Below are positions 37,192-48,989 of a stretch of 64,000 nt of DNA, one piece after another. Made by a program: the position numbers and the translations under genes. How positions within the stretch are numbered: position 1 is the stretch's first letter; every line of letters starts with the position of its first letter. Location: NCBI GenBank assembly GCA_964017235.1, contig OZ024936.1:33688040-33752039 (forward strand), written 5' to 3'. The notes under the pieces are model-generated. The model had not been told where the DNA came from. It searched no databases and worked only from the letters and a program-made list of their open reading frames with translations. This DNA is from Sabellastarte sp. h YS-2021 (taxonomy: Eukaryota > Annelida > Polychaeta > Sabellida > Sabellidae).

Positions 37192-38050
37192 GATGATCTA
37201 ATCTAATCTACTGCTTTGCAGGCGCAATATCTTCCCCACAAAGGGGAACTCAGTGTGCTAATTAAACAGAATCATTATCATAGAGAGTGCCGAGGGGCGT
37301 TCAAGGTCAGTAATCCAGGATTGTGGGTGTGACCAGGAGGGAAGAAAACTAAGTTGGGAAACTAGAGTTGAAGAGGTGGTTTTTGAGGTGTTTCCAAAAA
37401 GATGCGACAGAGGGACTGTTTCTTACTTGAAAGGGGAAAGAGTTCCAAAGAACTGGGGCATAGTGACTGAAGGAATAGAGTAGTGTTTGATTGATTTGTG
37501 AACTCTATGGTCAAAAATGGGGGTTTGAAGGAACTTGAGTTTGGGGGTACTTCGCCTTGTGTTTCTGGAAGAGGTGTAGGGGTGAATTAATTCTCTTAGG
37601 TAAACTGGTTGACCTTGGTTGAGAATTTTGTATGTAATGAGGCCAATTTTAAATTGTACCCTGTATCTAACTGGGAGCCAATGTAGCTTTTTTAGTTGAG
37701 GGTTAATGTGAAAGAATTTAGAGGAACGGGTGACAAGTCTGCAGAGTGAGTATTGGACTAACTACAATTGCCTTAACTCAAAGTCAGTGAGTGATAGGAA
37801 CAGTGAATTGCAATAATCCAATCTGCTGCTCACCAAAGCATTTCTAACAGAACTGATGTTTTAAGGTCTAGAAGGGGGCAAATTCTGTCGAGGGCTCTCA
37901 CATTATCTCTAGTGGACTTTATGACCTGTGACACATGGTTTGAAAAATTGAAATTGGAGTCGAACACCACTAAGAGGTTCCTAACACTTTGTGCTGGTGA
38001 GACCTGATTTCCCAGAATATTGATGGACATAATTTGATTTCAGGTATTTC
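37192..38050 (-). pseudogene. L2/CR1-like LINE fragment, reverse transcriptase C-terminus and 3'UTR
   Basis: On the minus strand the frame holds VVFDSNFNFSNHVSQVIK, then after a frameshift SRLDYCNSLFLSLTD and LHWLPVRYRVQFKIGLITY. These are hallmark phrases of the C-terminal part of non-LTR reverse transcriptases of the CR1/L2/Jockey group. At least one frameshift (near 37833) and later stops break it. The 3' end is TAGATTAGAT-like, as in the copy at 32.2 kb. The catalytic YxDD region is absent. Confidence 0.88.
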
Positions 38051-39179
38051 TGTATGCAAATGCTGCCAGGTTGGGGTGCTTATTCCAAGAAGAAATTGAA
38101 ATATTACCCCTTAAAAAGCACTGTAAAAGATTAACTGATTTCATTTGATAATGATTAAGTAAATGTTTATTACTTGCACTTTTGTGAATGTATATTTTAA
38201 TCAAAAGAAATCTATGTCACTACACTTCAAACAAGCAAAAATAAAGTTTTCAGTTCAAAGACAAATTATAATTATTTGTGACACTTCTTTTGAAGAAAAA
38301 TTGGTTGTGTATTCCCTATTATGATAAACTGTTATGAAGAGTAGATTTGAAGTGCTGAAAAGAAAACTTCTGCCATAAAATTAAAGATTAAAAAAATATC
38401 CAACCAAGTACTTAAGCTAAAAAAATATCATATTGATATAATTTTGAAATATAAGTTATTGTTGTTTTTAACACTTTTGTTTGAAGTAAATTTGTGGAAT
38501 ACCATCCAACATATTTCATTTTCTTTTTTTCTCATTTTTCCTGTTTTTTTCCAGGAAATCAGTATGGACTGATCCACTTTACCACCAAGCACAACAGGTT
38601 TTAGTATCTACCAGGACAAGTCTCATGTCATCAGCCGCACAAAGGATAAAGAACTCGGCAGAAATGGAATGCAAATGGTGTGGAACTGGAAAAGAAATGC
38701 TTGTCAAAGGTTTAATTGCCCAGAAGTACAGTAGGATCTCTATTGTCTGACTGTGTTTGAAAAGCAAGATTTTGGTTGGACAATAAAGGAGTCATAAAGC
38801 ACAGGAGGTAAATATAGGACATGCCAATGAAGAATTACAAATTTAGGAGACTGGATGTGAGGTCATTAATGAAATATTCAGATAATAAAAGGTTTACAAT
38901 ACCATTGTTATTCAAAGTTAAAACTACACAATTTTAACTATTAACAACAAGAAACAGATGCACATAATTTGCACAGTATCAAAAAATATGATTCAACAAT
39001 CTCTCCAAAATTTCGTAGCTAAATTACCAACATTGTACACATCCATATTTGAATGATAACATTGTGTGAATTGTTTAATGCAAATCATTGATAGTGTTTT
39101 TGTAACTTATACAAAGCAATTACAAAATGTTAAACTTGTCACCTTTACAATGATGTTATAATACAGCTATATTAGAGTG
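38051..39179. other. non-coding intronic stretch
   Basis: No supported gene. A good pyrimidine tract and CAG at about 38530-38555 (plus) precedes a short open segment, see rejected items. Confidence 0.35.
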
Positions 39180-39295
39180 CAACAAGGCCGAAAGGTGTTT
39201 CAGTCCCCTAGCATGAGCGCAAAGCCATCAGAGACAAGAGTAGTGCACTGCAGTGGTAACCCATCCCAGTACTAACATAGCCCATCGCTCCTTAA
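39180..39295 (-). pseudogene. 5S rRNA-derived fragment
   Basis: On the minus strand, GTTAGTACTGGGATGGG then TTACCACTGC aligns with the universally conserved 3' half of animal 5S rRNA (GGTTAGTACTTGGATGGG then AGACC). It is preceded by an AAGGAGCGATGGGC block comparable to AAGCAGGGTCGGGC. The 5' half of 5S is missing, and what follows (CAGTGCACTACTCTTG) is not 5S. This fits a 5S-derived SINE or a decayed pseudogene. Confidence 0.6.
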
Positions 39296-40626
39296 GTTCT
39301 GTAAAATACAGTGATTGTGGCTATGCCACAACTTCTGTAAAAGACAGTCATAGTGGCCATGCCACAAAAGTGACCTCTAGAACAAATAAATTTGAAACTT
39401 TGCAGAGGACAAGCATTAACTTGGTCTGGCATTCTGTCTCCATACTGTTTTCATATATTAAGTTTGTTGACATGGATAAAAGCTTTAAAATTAAATGAAG
39501 ACAGTTTGTAAGAAATATGAACTTTGTGCCTCTGGTGATATTATGTATTTATATACCACAATGTCAGTTAAGTTGGCAATTTTTAGCTGGTGATCAAAGC
39601 CAAAAGTAACTTCAAGCAAGTACTACAAACTATGACACTTAATCTATAAACTATGAACTATTATGACTTATTGTCCAAAATGTAAAACAACAAAAGTATT
39701 CATTTCCACCCCACAATTACAGCAACTTGGTATCAAATTTACACTGGTTGAGAACACAAGAAAACTTGTTTCTGCTTAAATTAAATTCCAACATTTCCAA
39801 TTCAATCTTTTCTGTACTTCATGAGAGAGAAATAGTCCAAAAAACTTTTTTCATTTAACAAATTTATTGATTGTTACCATATTGATAGTATATACATATA
39901 TCTTTTGAATATGTCCTTCACAAAATTTTAAATATACTAAATCAAAAGGAAACATTGATACTGTAACAATTTGAACAGGGGAGACATATTTGTTACACAA
40001 AAATTGACCCATTTCACTAACTTTTTTTTTTCAAATGTTTTTCAAAGATTTGGTGCTACAAACAAGGTATGTATCAAGTATTGGTGTGATGTTACTGGTA
40101 TCTCCTTCTTCTACAAGTCTGCCAAATATGAGATTACTATAAAATGTTTCCTACAACATTGAAATATACATGAAAAATCAACCAACTTCTTACTAACACT
40201 TGTAGCTTCTTCTGAAACAAAACTTGAATGATGTTCAAATAGCTACTGCAAAGAGTTGCCTGTATATTTTTCCAGAATATTATACTGCATTATACATTTT
40301 TATGCTGCAACGACCATTCACAAATTTCTGTATCAACAAAGTTACATACCGTATTTGTGGCATGTAAATAAATTAATAGTCTGTCTACGTGGAAAAAGTT
40401 TTCAATAAACATTAGTATATGATTCTGTCAGATAAAAAACACCTCCAATGCAGTCAATAATCTCTACTCTTAGAGGGCTGTTCCATTACTGTGATTGTGT
40501 CCCAGATTGGAATATGATCCATCAATTTTGTTGTTTGGGAGGTCCATCTTTTCAATCAGAATAATCACACAATTGGGACAATCAGGTTCAGAAGTACCAG
40601 TGTAAGCCTCCAGATTACTTTTATAC

Positions 40627-40765
40627 CCAGGTAGATTCTAGGAGGGCTAATAACTATTAAGTAAGTAGAAGGGGTAGATTCTGGGAAGCCTCCTAGAATC
40701 TACCCCGGGGTGTAATGTGGGAGGATGCAGTAGATTTTGGGAGGCCATCAGAATCTAACCGGGTA
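40627..40765. repeat. small inverted-repeat element with GTAGATTCTAGGAGG arms
   Basis: GTAGATTCTAGGAGGGC (about 40631) is inverted as GCCTCCTAGAATCTACC (about 40687-40703). A second pair, GTAGATTTTGGGAGGC and CAGAATCTAACCGGG, follows. It is similar in style to the larger foldback elements. Confidence 0.6.
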
Positions 40766-42179
40766 CAAAATGAAAGGGGGTATACTTTTAGAGTTTACTT
40801 TGGTACTTCCCAAGTATTTTCTGATAAGATACATTCAAAGTATATTGGAAATAGTTTACAGCAATATCAAACTGTTTGAATTTATCATAAACTGCTCCTG
40901 ATCCTTATCAGATCTTGCAATTGGGAATCCATCTTAAACCTATCTTACTGTTCGAAAAGTCACCCTTTTTATTTTACAGTCATCTTAAACCTATCTTAAC
41001 ATCCACAAAGCAATTTTTCCCATCTTAAGTCAACATTTAAGGTTTGTAAACCAGTTGGATGGATTGAGAAACAATCGCTCACTATAGTATTCAGGAACGT
41101 ATTGGAAGACGTCTTGAAGTAATTGCAGCATTAATCGGAAAAAATAACTGGAACCTATCTTAAACTACACACATGGATCAAAAATGTTTTCATTCTTTCC
41201 AATTAAGAAGTAGGTTAACTTTGCGATCAGTTCACAATACTGGAACAGCCCCATAATAATCTGGATGAGTGTACCAGGTTTGCTCAAAACCTCTCTACCT
41301 CTTATAGTTTCTAACATAAATGTGATTTCCATGTTCCATAAACATTCAAGATGACTGCAAAAATTTGTAATAGTCGAAGTTTTCAGAAATTTTAAATGCA
41401 ATGTTGTAGCATCTCTTGTGGCTCCAAAATTTGCTTGAAATTATTCTATCTTGTACATTTTCAGAGAGAAATACCATTTTTGACAAGAAATTGTTTTGTT
41501 GTATTCATTACTAATATTTCAACAGCCCAGTATTTACATCACAATTTATTTATATAATTTGTGGTATTTCAATACCCTATGGATCCAAAATTTGATGTAA
41601 CTTGCTCTAGCTGTTTAATGGTTCTGAGACATGGGTATTTCAATTTCTGTCAAAGTTAAGGATGGTAGCCAAAATTTTACAGAAGCTTGATAAATTATAT
41701 TTTTACATCCCATTGATCCAGAATTTGCTCTAAATGTTTTAATGATAATAACCACAAAATAACATATACATGTAGAAATGATCCAAGCTTAGTTGTAGGT
41801 GGTTTCTTTTCATACACTGAATTATCACAATGTCTTACTGAAAAACTTCTCCACATAGATCAGATGTGGTGTTCATTTTTACCATGTCTTACTTTGAATT
41901 TTACAGAATCTATCTCTAAATCAAAAGCACCTGGCTTTAGTCTGAAATATTAAAAATTAAAGTTATGTCTGTATTACTATTCCACAACTGCACAAATGGT
42001 TACAGTTCATTTGTGTGAGTTTATGCCCTCTTATTTTACCCTTGATCCAAGCGTCCTTGTATTCATTGTCACAGCTCTGTACTTTTTAAAGTCCTGATTG
42101 GAATATTCCAGTTTAACACACAAATGCCCTGATTCTCATTGATCAAATGCAGATTTAGTCCTATAATACCCAGCCTTAC
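40766..42179. other. intronic stretch next to an exon donor
   Basis: No gene or clear repeat. CATCTTAAACCTATCTTA recurs a few times between 40930 and 41165. Confidence 0.35.
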
Positions 42180-42832
42180 CAACTGTCACCATAGTGTCCG
42201 TACTATCACCCACACCTGGCGTTTTACTTCTGGCTTTTCCAGAATGGCTGACTCTTCGTGGAGTCACATGGCCCACACTCTTTGTTGTTTTGTTATTTTC
42301 AGTCCAGCTGTGTCGCGGATGGTAAACACTGCTTGTATAGGGTCTTGTAAGTCTGCTGCTATCTCTCAGATAGCTGTTGTATTGGAAATCAAAGGAACTG
42401 ATGCTTTTGATTTTGTCAGAACTTTCAGTACCTTGAACATCTATGGCTGGACTAGATTTGGAAGAAAATGCATCTGCATGACTAGATTTATCCCGACCAT
42501 GATTGTCCTTATTCAATTCACAGAATGATGATTCATTTCGATACTTCAACCCATTGCTGTCCTCAATTTGCAGGGAGCGCAAGCAAACTCCTGAATTATC
42601 ATCAGTATCACTATCAGCCTCATTCTCTGCATTGCTATGCTGAGATTGTCTACTTTCTGACCTTGAAAATGATGACCTTTTCAAGTAGAGATGAGCCACC
42701 TGCATGCGTGACTTGGGCCTGGCAATGCTTGCATGTGGCTGGTCATCTTGGAAATATTGTACTACAATACACTGTTTTTTGGTAGTTCCCGCAGAATCGG
42801 GTCTAAACTTGGCAACACTCATAGCCATAGTC
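42180..42832 (-). CDS. coding exon of unrecognised minus-strand gene (653 bp)
   Basis: On the minus strand the acceptor is TTGCTTACCCAG and the donor is GACAGTTG|GTAAGG. Entry is phase 2 and exit phase 1; the exit fits the acceptor at 9408, 33 kb away. About 217 residues are encoded. The start is KKQCIVVQYFQDDQPHASIA followed by a basic stretch (RPKSRMQVAHLYLKRSS). Then comes a long Ser/Asp/Asn-rich, probably disordered region with acidic ENEADSDTDDNSG. The end is basic and Ser/Thr-rich (TPRRVSHSGKARSKTPG), suggestive of phosphorylation sites. An ATG at 42828-42826, four bases inside the exon, could be a start codon (GACTATGG context), making this the first coding exon of a separate gene. Phase mismatch with the 54 kb exon allows that or a missing exon. 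No catalytic motif or signal peptide. Plus-strand frames over it are shadows. Confidence 0.7.
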
Positions 42833-45620
42833 CTGGGTAAGCAATATCAGCATTTCACTTCAACAATCACCAGTGTTAGAAGTTTTATGATCCATATATT
42901 CATATATTGCAACTGTGTATATATGGCCACTTTCTGAAATTGCTTTTATGAATTCTTCTGTGCATCATAAATTGAACTACATCCTTGGTCCTTGCAATGT
43001 GTAGACAATGTGAGCTGTTTCCTTTCATATAAATAGTCAAAGGTTTGGATTATAAAAATAATCACAATAATTTATAGATTACTGAACACAACATAAAATC
43101 TAATGAATATTCTCCATATTAAGTTCCTGTTTTTTATAAATGCCACTGTCATGTTATACCTCCATATAAAACCATGCAAAGGTGATCACTTTAATCTCTT
43201 TTATATCACAAGAATGAACAATCCATGGCACTGTATACAACTAGTTTAAGTAAATTTTATCTTAAACTCCTGGATAACTACATATACATATATGCTCACA
43301 TATAACATTGTTAAGTTTATCAACAATTGTCAACAAGAACCAAAACAGATCCAATCACATAAACATTTATGAAAGTGAAAGATGTCAGTTACTTCACCTC
43401 TAATCAATTTATAACAATTATAGCTCTGTCTCACAAGACTCCTAATCCAGTTAGCAGAGGTGTAAGGTTCATTTGAACAAGCTTATAAAGTAGAATCATC
43501 GATAAGCTCTCAGTCTAGTTTTAATATTTATAATTCCTCTGTCATCGACAACTCAAGTAGTTTCTTCTCACTACTATAGGCAGTCCACATGTTGACACAG
43601 TCACAACACTTTACCAATGTCCACAATAACCCAAGACAGGATCCTGCACTGCAATTGACATCTTTAAGAGACAGACTGTTTAATAGAAAACTCTCAACAA
43701 TTCAGTAAATATCCTTCATGTTGACACAATGCTAAAGAGGACATTTGCAAAGGACTTTACTTTCAAACTCATTCTTCATGACCTCACAATGCTGTTCTTA
43801 TCTGCTCTTTTACTTCTTTTGCTAATCCTTCTTTGGCATCATTTACAAAATAGCCAAATATAGGATGGTGAAAAACACCATCCCATTCAGAGGCTTCTGC
43901 TTTAACTTCTATTCCCACAGCAGAAAATTACATTCACCTGTGCATAAATTAATGGTCACTCTATTCATTTTAGTTCTATAAAGAAATCTGTTGTATCTTT
44001 ACACTGTATGTACTTCATGGTATGTAGACCTTATCTACTACCTTTTTGCAAATTGCTATTTGTGTCATTCTTATATTCCTTTACTGCATTAGTGAGCACC
44101 TATTAATTTACTTTATTGGAGTGAATGGCGTTCTGTGATATCTGTAACTTATCCTTTAAAACTGTTACATATACAATATAAAAAATACACTTTATATCTG
44201 ACCGTGAGATAGCTATGTAAATATAAGGAGTTCCTAAGATTGCAGTCCCTCTGGCAAAAGGTAACCATTATTATGAGAAAGGTGGATACAATGCTATTCA
44301 GTCAAAGAAAACATGAAAAGTCCCGTAGATCAATTCATCAAACGATTTCTGCCTTTTGCAATATCAAACAATGGCAAACAAAAACATTTATTTTGCCATA
44401 AAAACACCAATTTTCCTTTGCATAGGGTATGCACCAGCCACTTCATTATGCACAGAAAATTGCAAAATTTTTTCCGCTTAAGTGACAGGAATTGTTTGGC
44501 ATTAGTTTCAGGGAAATTACCTCAAATAGAAACTGTAAATATTACACTGGTAGTAACAGCAGAAATATAAACAAATTACAACCGCTTGGTGTTATGTTTT
44601 GGAAAGTTTATTTATTCCTTTTGGGCTTCAGTATTGTATTTAAAACCAAGAATTCCACATAATATGTGATTTTGAGTGGAAAGTGCCCTCTGATGAATTC
44701 CTACATGTTTCAAATTAATAATTCTTATTGTTCTAACAGTCAACACAAATATCACTCAAAGAGTGCAGGCCACTGCAACCAAATGATGGTGGCAGACTTC
44801 TGATAAGTACTGGTATCATAACTAGCCTATGTATTTGGAAAGATGGATTATTTACACATTTATTGATTTATTATAGACAATGGCTTGAAAAGTATTATAC
44901 AAAGAAGACTTAGTAAAAGGAACAAGATGTAAAAAAGTCTTATGTTTTACATTCAGATGATAAAGCTGTTTTCTGTTGTATACTAAAGTTACTCAGCAGT
45001 TCATTAAAATTGCCACTTGCAAAACATCTATAGCTTAGTGACTCAAAACTTCAGAAGTGCCTATCTCATTTCCCAATTAAATACTTGATAATAAAAATGT
45101 TCCTATAATCTTCTATCTCCTTACTCCTCCTCCTCTCTTCTATCTCCTTCTATCTCCTACTGAACTACTGGTTTCAAAATTTCTGGTGAATCAGGTTTAT
45201 CAACTGAATAACTTGTGTAAAAATAGTTTTAATTAATCTTTTGACAAATATCATTTGTTATGACATGGATTGATAGGCAGTGCCCTTTTTATCAATAACT
45301 TTCTGTATAGTAGTATTTGTTATGTTAATCTCAAGGAACTGAAAAATGCTTCCAATATTTTAGGTAACAGAATCCTTTTCAAGGAACATTTTACAATGAA
45401 AGGCCAGATACTTTTGGAGACAATCAATTTTTACTAGTACTTGGTTAATTCAATAAAGTTGCAATATAAATGTTTGGGAATTATTGACAATTAACAATTT
45501 TCACACCTAATAGAACCCTGGTAAGTTGAACCTGAAAACACCAGGTAAATACTTCCATTTTGCCAGCATTCCAGATAACAGGACAAAAGTCAATGGAACA
45601 AAACCTCCACACAAGGATCT
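42833..45620. other. intronic stretch, exon(s) possibly missed
   Basis: Nothing supported. A small perfect hairpin, GGATGGTG AAAAA CACCATCC, lies at 43863-43883. A pyrimidine-rich CTTCTATCTCCT repeat is at about 45105-45165. Confidence 0.35.
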
Positions 45621-45623
45621 GAA

Positions 45624-45880
45624 ACCATATTCACAAAATATATCGGGCTCAAGAGAAGCCAAGATATCAGCTAAAAAGTTGAGCTAAAATTGGATCAGGA
45701 TAATGTTTGTGTGCACAAAGAATTTGACCTGTGTTTTGGCTCAACTTTTGGCTTAATTTTGTTCCACCTGTCAGCAAGGTTGAAATATGGTTGAATCCAC
45801 CTATCAACATAACCTAAAATATGGTTGAAACTTCTGCACTGAATCCAATGAAATTAAGCTTGACTTTGTGAATACAAATT
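45624..45880. mobile_element. small foldback element with GGCTCAA/TTGAGCC steps
   Basis: The left end CCATATTCACAAAAT and right end ACTTTGTGAATACAAAT are inverted. Inside are GGCTCAAGAGAAGCC, AGTTGAGCTAAAATTGG and the inverted TTTTGGCTCAACTTTTGGCT. It has the same TATTCACAAA end as the 35.2 kb element but a different interior. Confidence 0.6.
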
Positions 45881-46562
45881 TGCGCCAAAGATTAGCTGAC
45901 CCATTTTCTGTAAAGTTTAATTATCTTATTTCTGTCGCAACTTAAATTATTTAGAATCATTTGAAGCATTCACAATGTTTATATTAATGAATCCAAATCT
46001 TTAAAAAAAATTTTTACGTCTTTTATTTGGGAGGGATGATTATATTAGCTTTCTGTTCAAACACAGAATTGTAGATTCAAACCAAAGCCACAAATATCCT
46101 TCAATTCTTGATTACTGGACTGTAAAACAAATCTAATCAATCAAAAAGAAATATTTCCTAAACACCAATGAACACAATCGTGTATATTTACAACTAACCA
46201 TGAGAAAGGCATGCGAATTTATGTTTAAACAAGCCACAGAATAAATCAATTCTCATATTACTAGTACGTTGACAATGTCACATTATTTTGTACTGGAGAC
46301 TTACTTTCCATTCAATATTGGGGAAAAGTAGGAGTAGAACTATTTCCATACACAACTGTGTGTACATTTATTTATTGTCAACAAACAAGAGATGGGCACA
46401 TACACATATAACAATAAAATCTCGAATGTTATTGCCAGCATGTCTGTGACAAATTTAAAAGATAAAGTTTTCATACTCACTGGGACCAAAAATGTTATCA
46501 ATTTAAATCTTAAATACATGTACTTAGAAAATAAAATTTTATTTCATAAAAATGTAATATAC
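45881..46562. other. non-coding intronic stretch
   Basis: Nothing supported. Confidence 0.3.
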
Positions 46563-47159
46563 CCTACCATATGAAAACACTTGGGTTAAGCTTGGCTTGG
46601 CGTCCGGTGACCGCCACGTACACCGTACATAAAACTTAAAATATAAGGGGAGACCCTCTTTAAACCTATGTACTTGCTACTGTTTGACCCCTAGTGACCA
46701 AATTCACTCTGCCATGCGCAGTAATACAAAAATAGTTCATTCTTTTTGTGGTGGTTGAACTCTCAACAGGCATTTTTGCTACCTACATTAAGACCTGCAT
46801 ATACACATTTTTGGTGCTCTTTAAGTACTCTTAAGCTGTTTTATTCACTCTTCCTCCCTTTTTATTTACCTTTTACTTCGATTTCTGGTGTATTTATTGT
46901 CTACTTATTGTGCAATATTTTTACGTATTTTTCAACATTCATATTATTGCTCATCTGGTCACGTGGTGTCAGAAGGTGGAATTTCCTTTGGAAATAATCA
47001 TTTCTGCAGTGAATTAATTCATTTATTCACTTCTACTGCCAATTTACAGTTTCCCATCATTCTTTTTACGAAATTCTTCATTTCACCACGTATTCTGACC
47101 TTATTTTGGAGCTTCATATGAATCCAAACACCAGGTCACATGACTATGATGTCACATCC

Positions 47160-48180
47160 AAAATGGAGGTCAACCGATCGGTTGTCAGAAAATATTCATT
47201 TTCTCAGTAAAATTTTTGAGAATTGAGCAGAGTATCTTGCATATATGCCATGTGGGCCAAAAATTTCGCCGAAATCACTCTATCTCGCACGGTTTAAGAG
47301 ATAGAAGCAATTTTACGTTTTACCATTTTTGTCAAAAATTCGAAAATTCAGAATGGCCCCCATTTTTGGAAAGACGAAAATTTTTTGATATTTGAGCAGA
47401 GTATCTTGCATATATACCGTACAGGCCAAAAATTTCACCGAAATCACTCTATTTCGCACAGTTTAGGAGATACAAGCAATTTTAAGTTTTACCAATTTTG
47501 TCAAAAATTCGAAAATTCAAAATGGCTGCCATTTTTGGAAAGAGGAAACATTTTTGAGAATTGAGCAGAGTATGTTGCATATATACCCTGTGGGCCAAAA
47601 ATTTCGCTGAAATCACTCTATCTGGCACGGTTTAGGAGATATAAGCAATTTTAAGTTTTACCATTTTTGTCAAAAATTCAAAATGGCCGCCATTTTTGGA
47701 AAGAAGAAAAATTTTTGAGAATTGAGCAGAGTATCTTGAATATATACCCTATGGGCCAAAAATTTTGCCGAAATCACTCTATCTCGCACGGTTTAGGAGA
47801 TATAAGCAATTTTAAGTCTACCATTTTTGTCAAAAATTTTAAAATTCAAAATGGCCGCCATTTTGGGAATTTCAAAGAGGAAACATTTTTGAGAATTGAG
47901 CAGAGTACCTTGCATATATACCCTGTGGGCCAAAAATGTCGCCGAAATCGCTCTATCTCGCACGTTTTAGGAGATACAAGCAATTTTAAGTTTTACCATT
48001 TTTGTCAAAAATTCGAAAATTCAAAATGGCCGCCACTTTGGGAAGGAGGAAAAATTTTTCGAAAATTGAGCACAGTATCTTGCATATGTACCCTGTGGGC
48101 CAAAAAATGGCCACCATTTTTGGAGAGAGGAAATTTTTTTGGAAATGAGCAGAGTACTTAACAGAGATGTGGGTCAAAAA
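47160..48180 (+). repeat. about 169 bp tandem repeat, about 6 units
   Basis: GCCGAAATCACTCTATCTCG recurs at about 169-base spacing, together with CGGTTTAGGAGATATAAGCA, AAAATGGCCGCCATTTTTGG and GAGCAGAGTATCTTGCATAT. It is a sister of the 170 bp repeat at 59.8-61.0 kb. A 164-residue frame through it (47667-48161) results from a unit length compatible with reading through and encodes only the repeat. Confidence 0.9.
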
Positions 48181-48354
48181 TTTAGAACGGTTTAGAAGTT
48201 ATTAAGGGATTTGTATTTTCCTCGTTAATAAAAATTTTAATGATTAATTAATTAGCCATTTTTTAATGGAAGTCTACCAAAATCTAATCATTTGCAGATC
48301 TTTATACCCTGCATCCATATATCAAATTTCAGGCGAATATTCTAAACGCTTCTT

Positions 48355-48612
48355 ATGTTATCATCCGGACAAGCAAAATCCTGTTTTTCGTCATGTGACT
48401 TCTCTGATTGGTTGAAATGTCATGGCACCAAATTCAGAAAATTTTCCCAGGGCTACTAAATATATGTGCCAAGTTTGAAGAAATTCCATCCACTAGTAAA
48501 GACGCTATAGGTAGGCAAACTTGCGGAGCCGGCAGATACGGCGGAGCCGGTGGACCCTTCCGCGAGAATTCCTCCCATATGCAAACAAGCGTCCCTCGCG
48601 GGATGCTTAATA
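48355..48612 (+). repeat. family 2 3' module with terminal hairpin
   Basis: TTATCATCCGGACAAGC, CTCTGATTGGTTGAAATGTC and GGAGCCGG-rich segments match 60990-61256. It ends in hairpin AAGCGTCCC (48587-48595) TCGC GGGATGCTT (48600-48608), one G-T pair, just before the right TIR at 48613. Confidence 0.82.
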
Positions 48613-48989
48613 AGGTCACTAGGGGTCAAAGGTTAGCATGTATATAGGTTTAAAGACGGTCTCCCCTTATATTTTAAATTCTATGTACAGTGTACATGGC
48701 GGTCACCAGACGCCAAGCCAAGCTTAACCCAAGTGTTTTCATATGGTAGGTATATACACTTTTCTTCATAAAAATGTATTTTACATTTAAAAATATGAAA
48801 ATTAAGCAGCTTCTGATTACACCACACTTATTATTTACCAAACATAACCCATACCTAGCAACCTATAATTTGTTATGGTTATGTAATCATACCTCTTAAC
48901 AAAAGTTCAGAAAATGCAAAAAACTCAAAACAGTATGCTGGAGAGGCAGGAGTGGCTCTGTTTAGCCATCCCTGTACACAACAGAGCAA

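Larger units (their letters stand above)
46563..48750. mobile_element. long-TIR composite element, 2.2 kb
   Basis: Terminal inverted repeats of about 137 bp: 46563-46699 and 48613-48750. Both begin CCTACCATATGAAAACACTT and end at the TAGTGACC / GGTCACTA junction, with few differences. Flanks AATATAC and TATATAC suggest an imperfect 6-7 base target duplication. The interior is a 165-170 bp tandem array and the family 2 3' module. No transposase frame is present. Confidence 0.82.

Noticed and set aside
38556-38605. Plus-strand segment after a strong pyrimidine tract and TTTTTTTCCAG, with a short open frame (GNQYGLIHFTTKHNR).
   Set aside because: No partner exon, a weak donor, and a stop within about 16 codons. 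A lone acceptor-like site is common in AT-rich DNA.
42139-42528. 129-residue plus-strand frame.
   Set aside because: Shadow of the minus-strand exon 42832-42180, which has both splice sites.
45507-45531. A 25-base minus-strand segment between CTGGTGTTTTCAG and GTGTGA that would repair the phase between the 54 kb and 42 kb exons.
   Set aside because: Length and frame fit, but the donor is poor, the segment is tiny, and one such chance match is expected when scanning 11 kb.
47667-48161. 164-residue plus-strand frame with internally repeated phrases.
   Set aside because: It is the translation of the 169 bp tandem repeat; the frame shifts between units.
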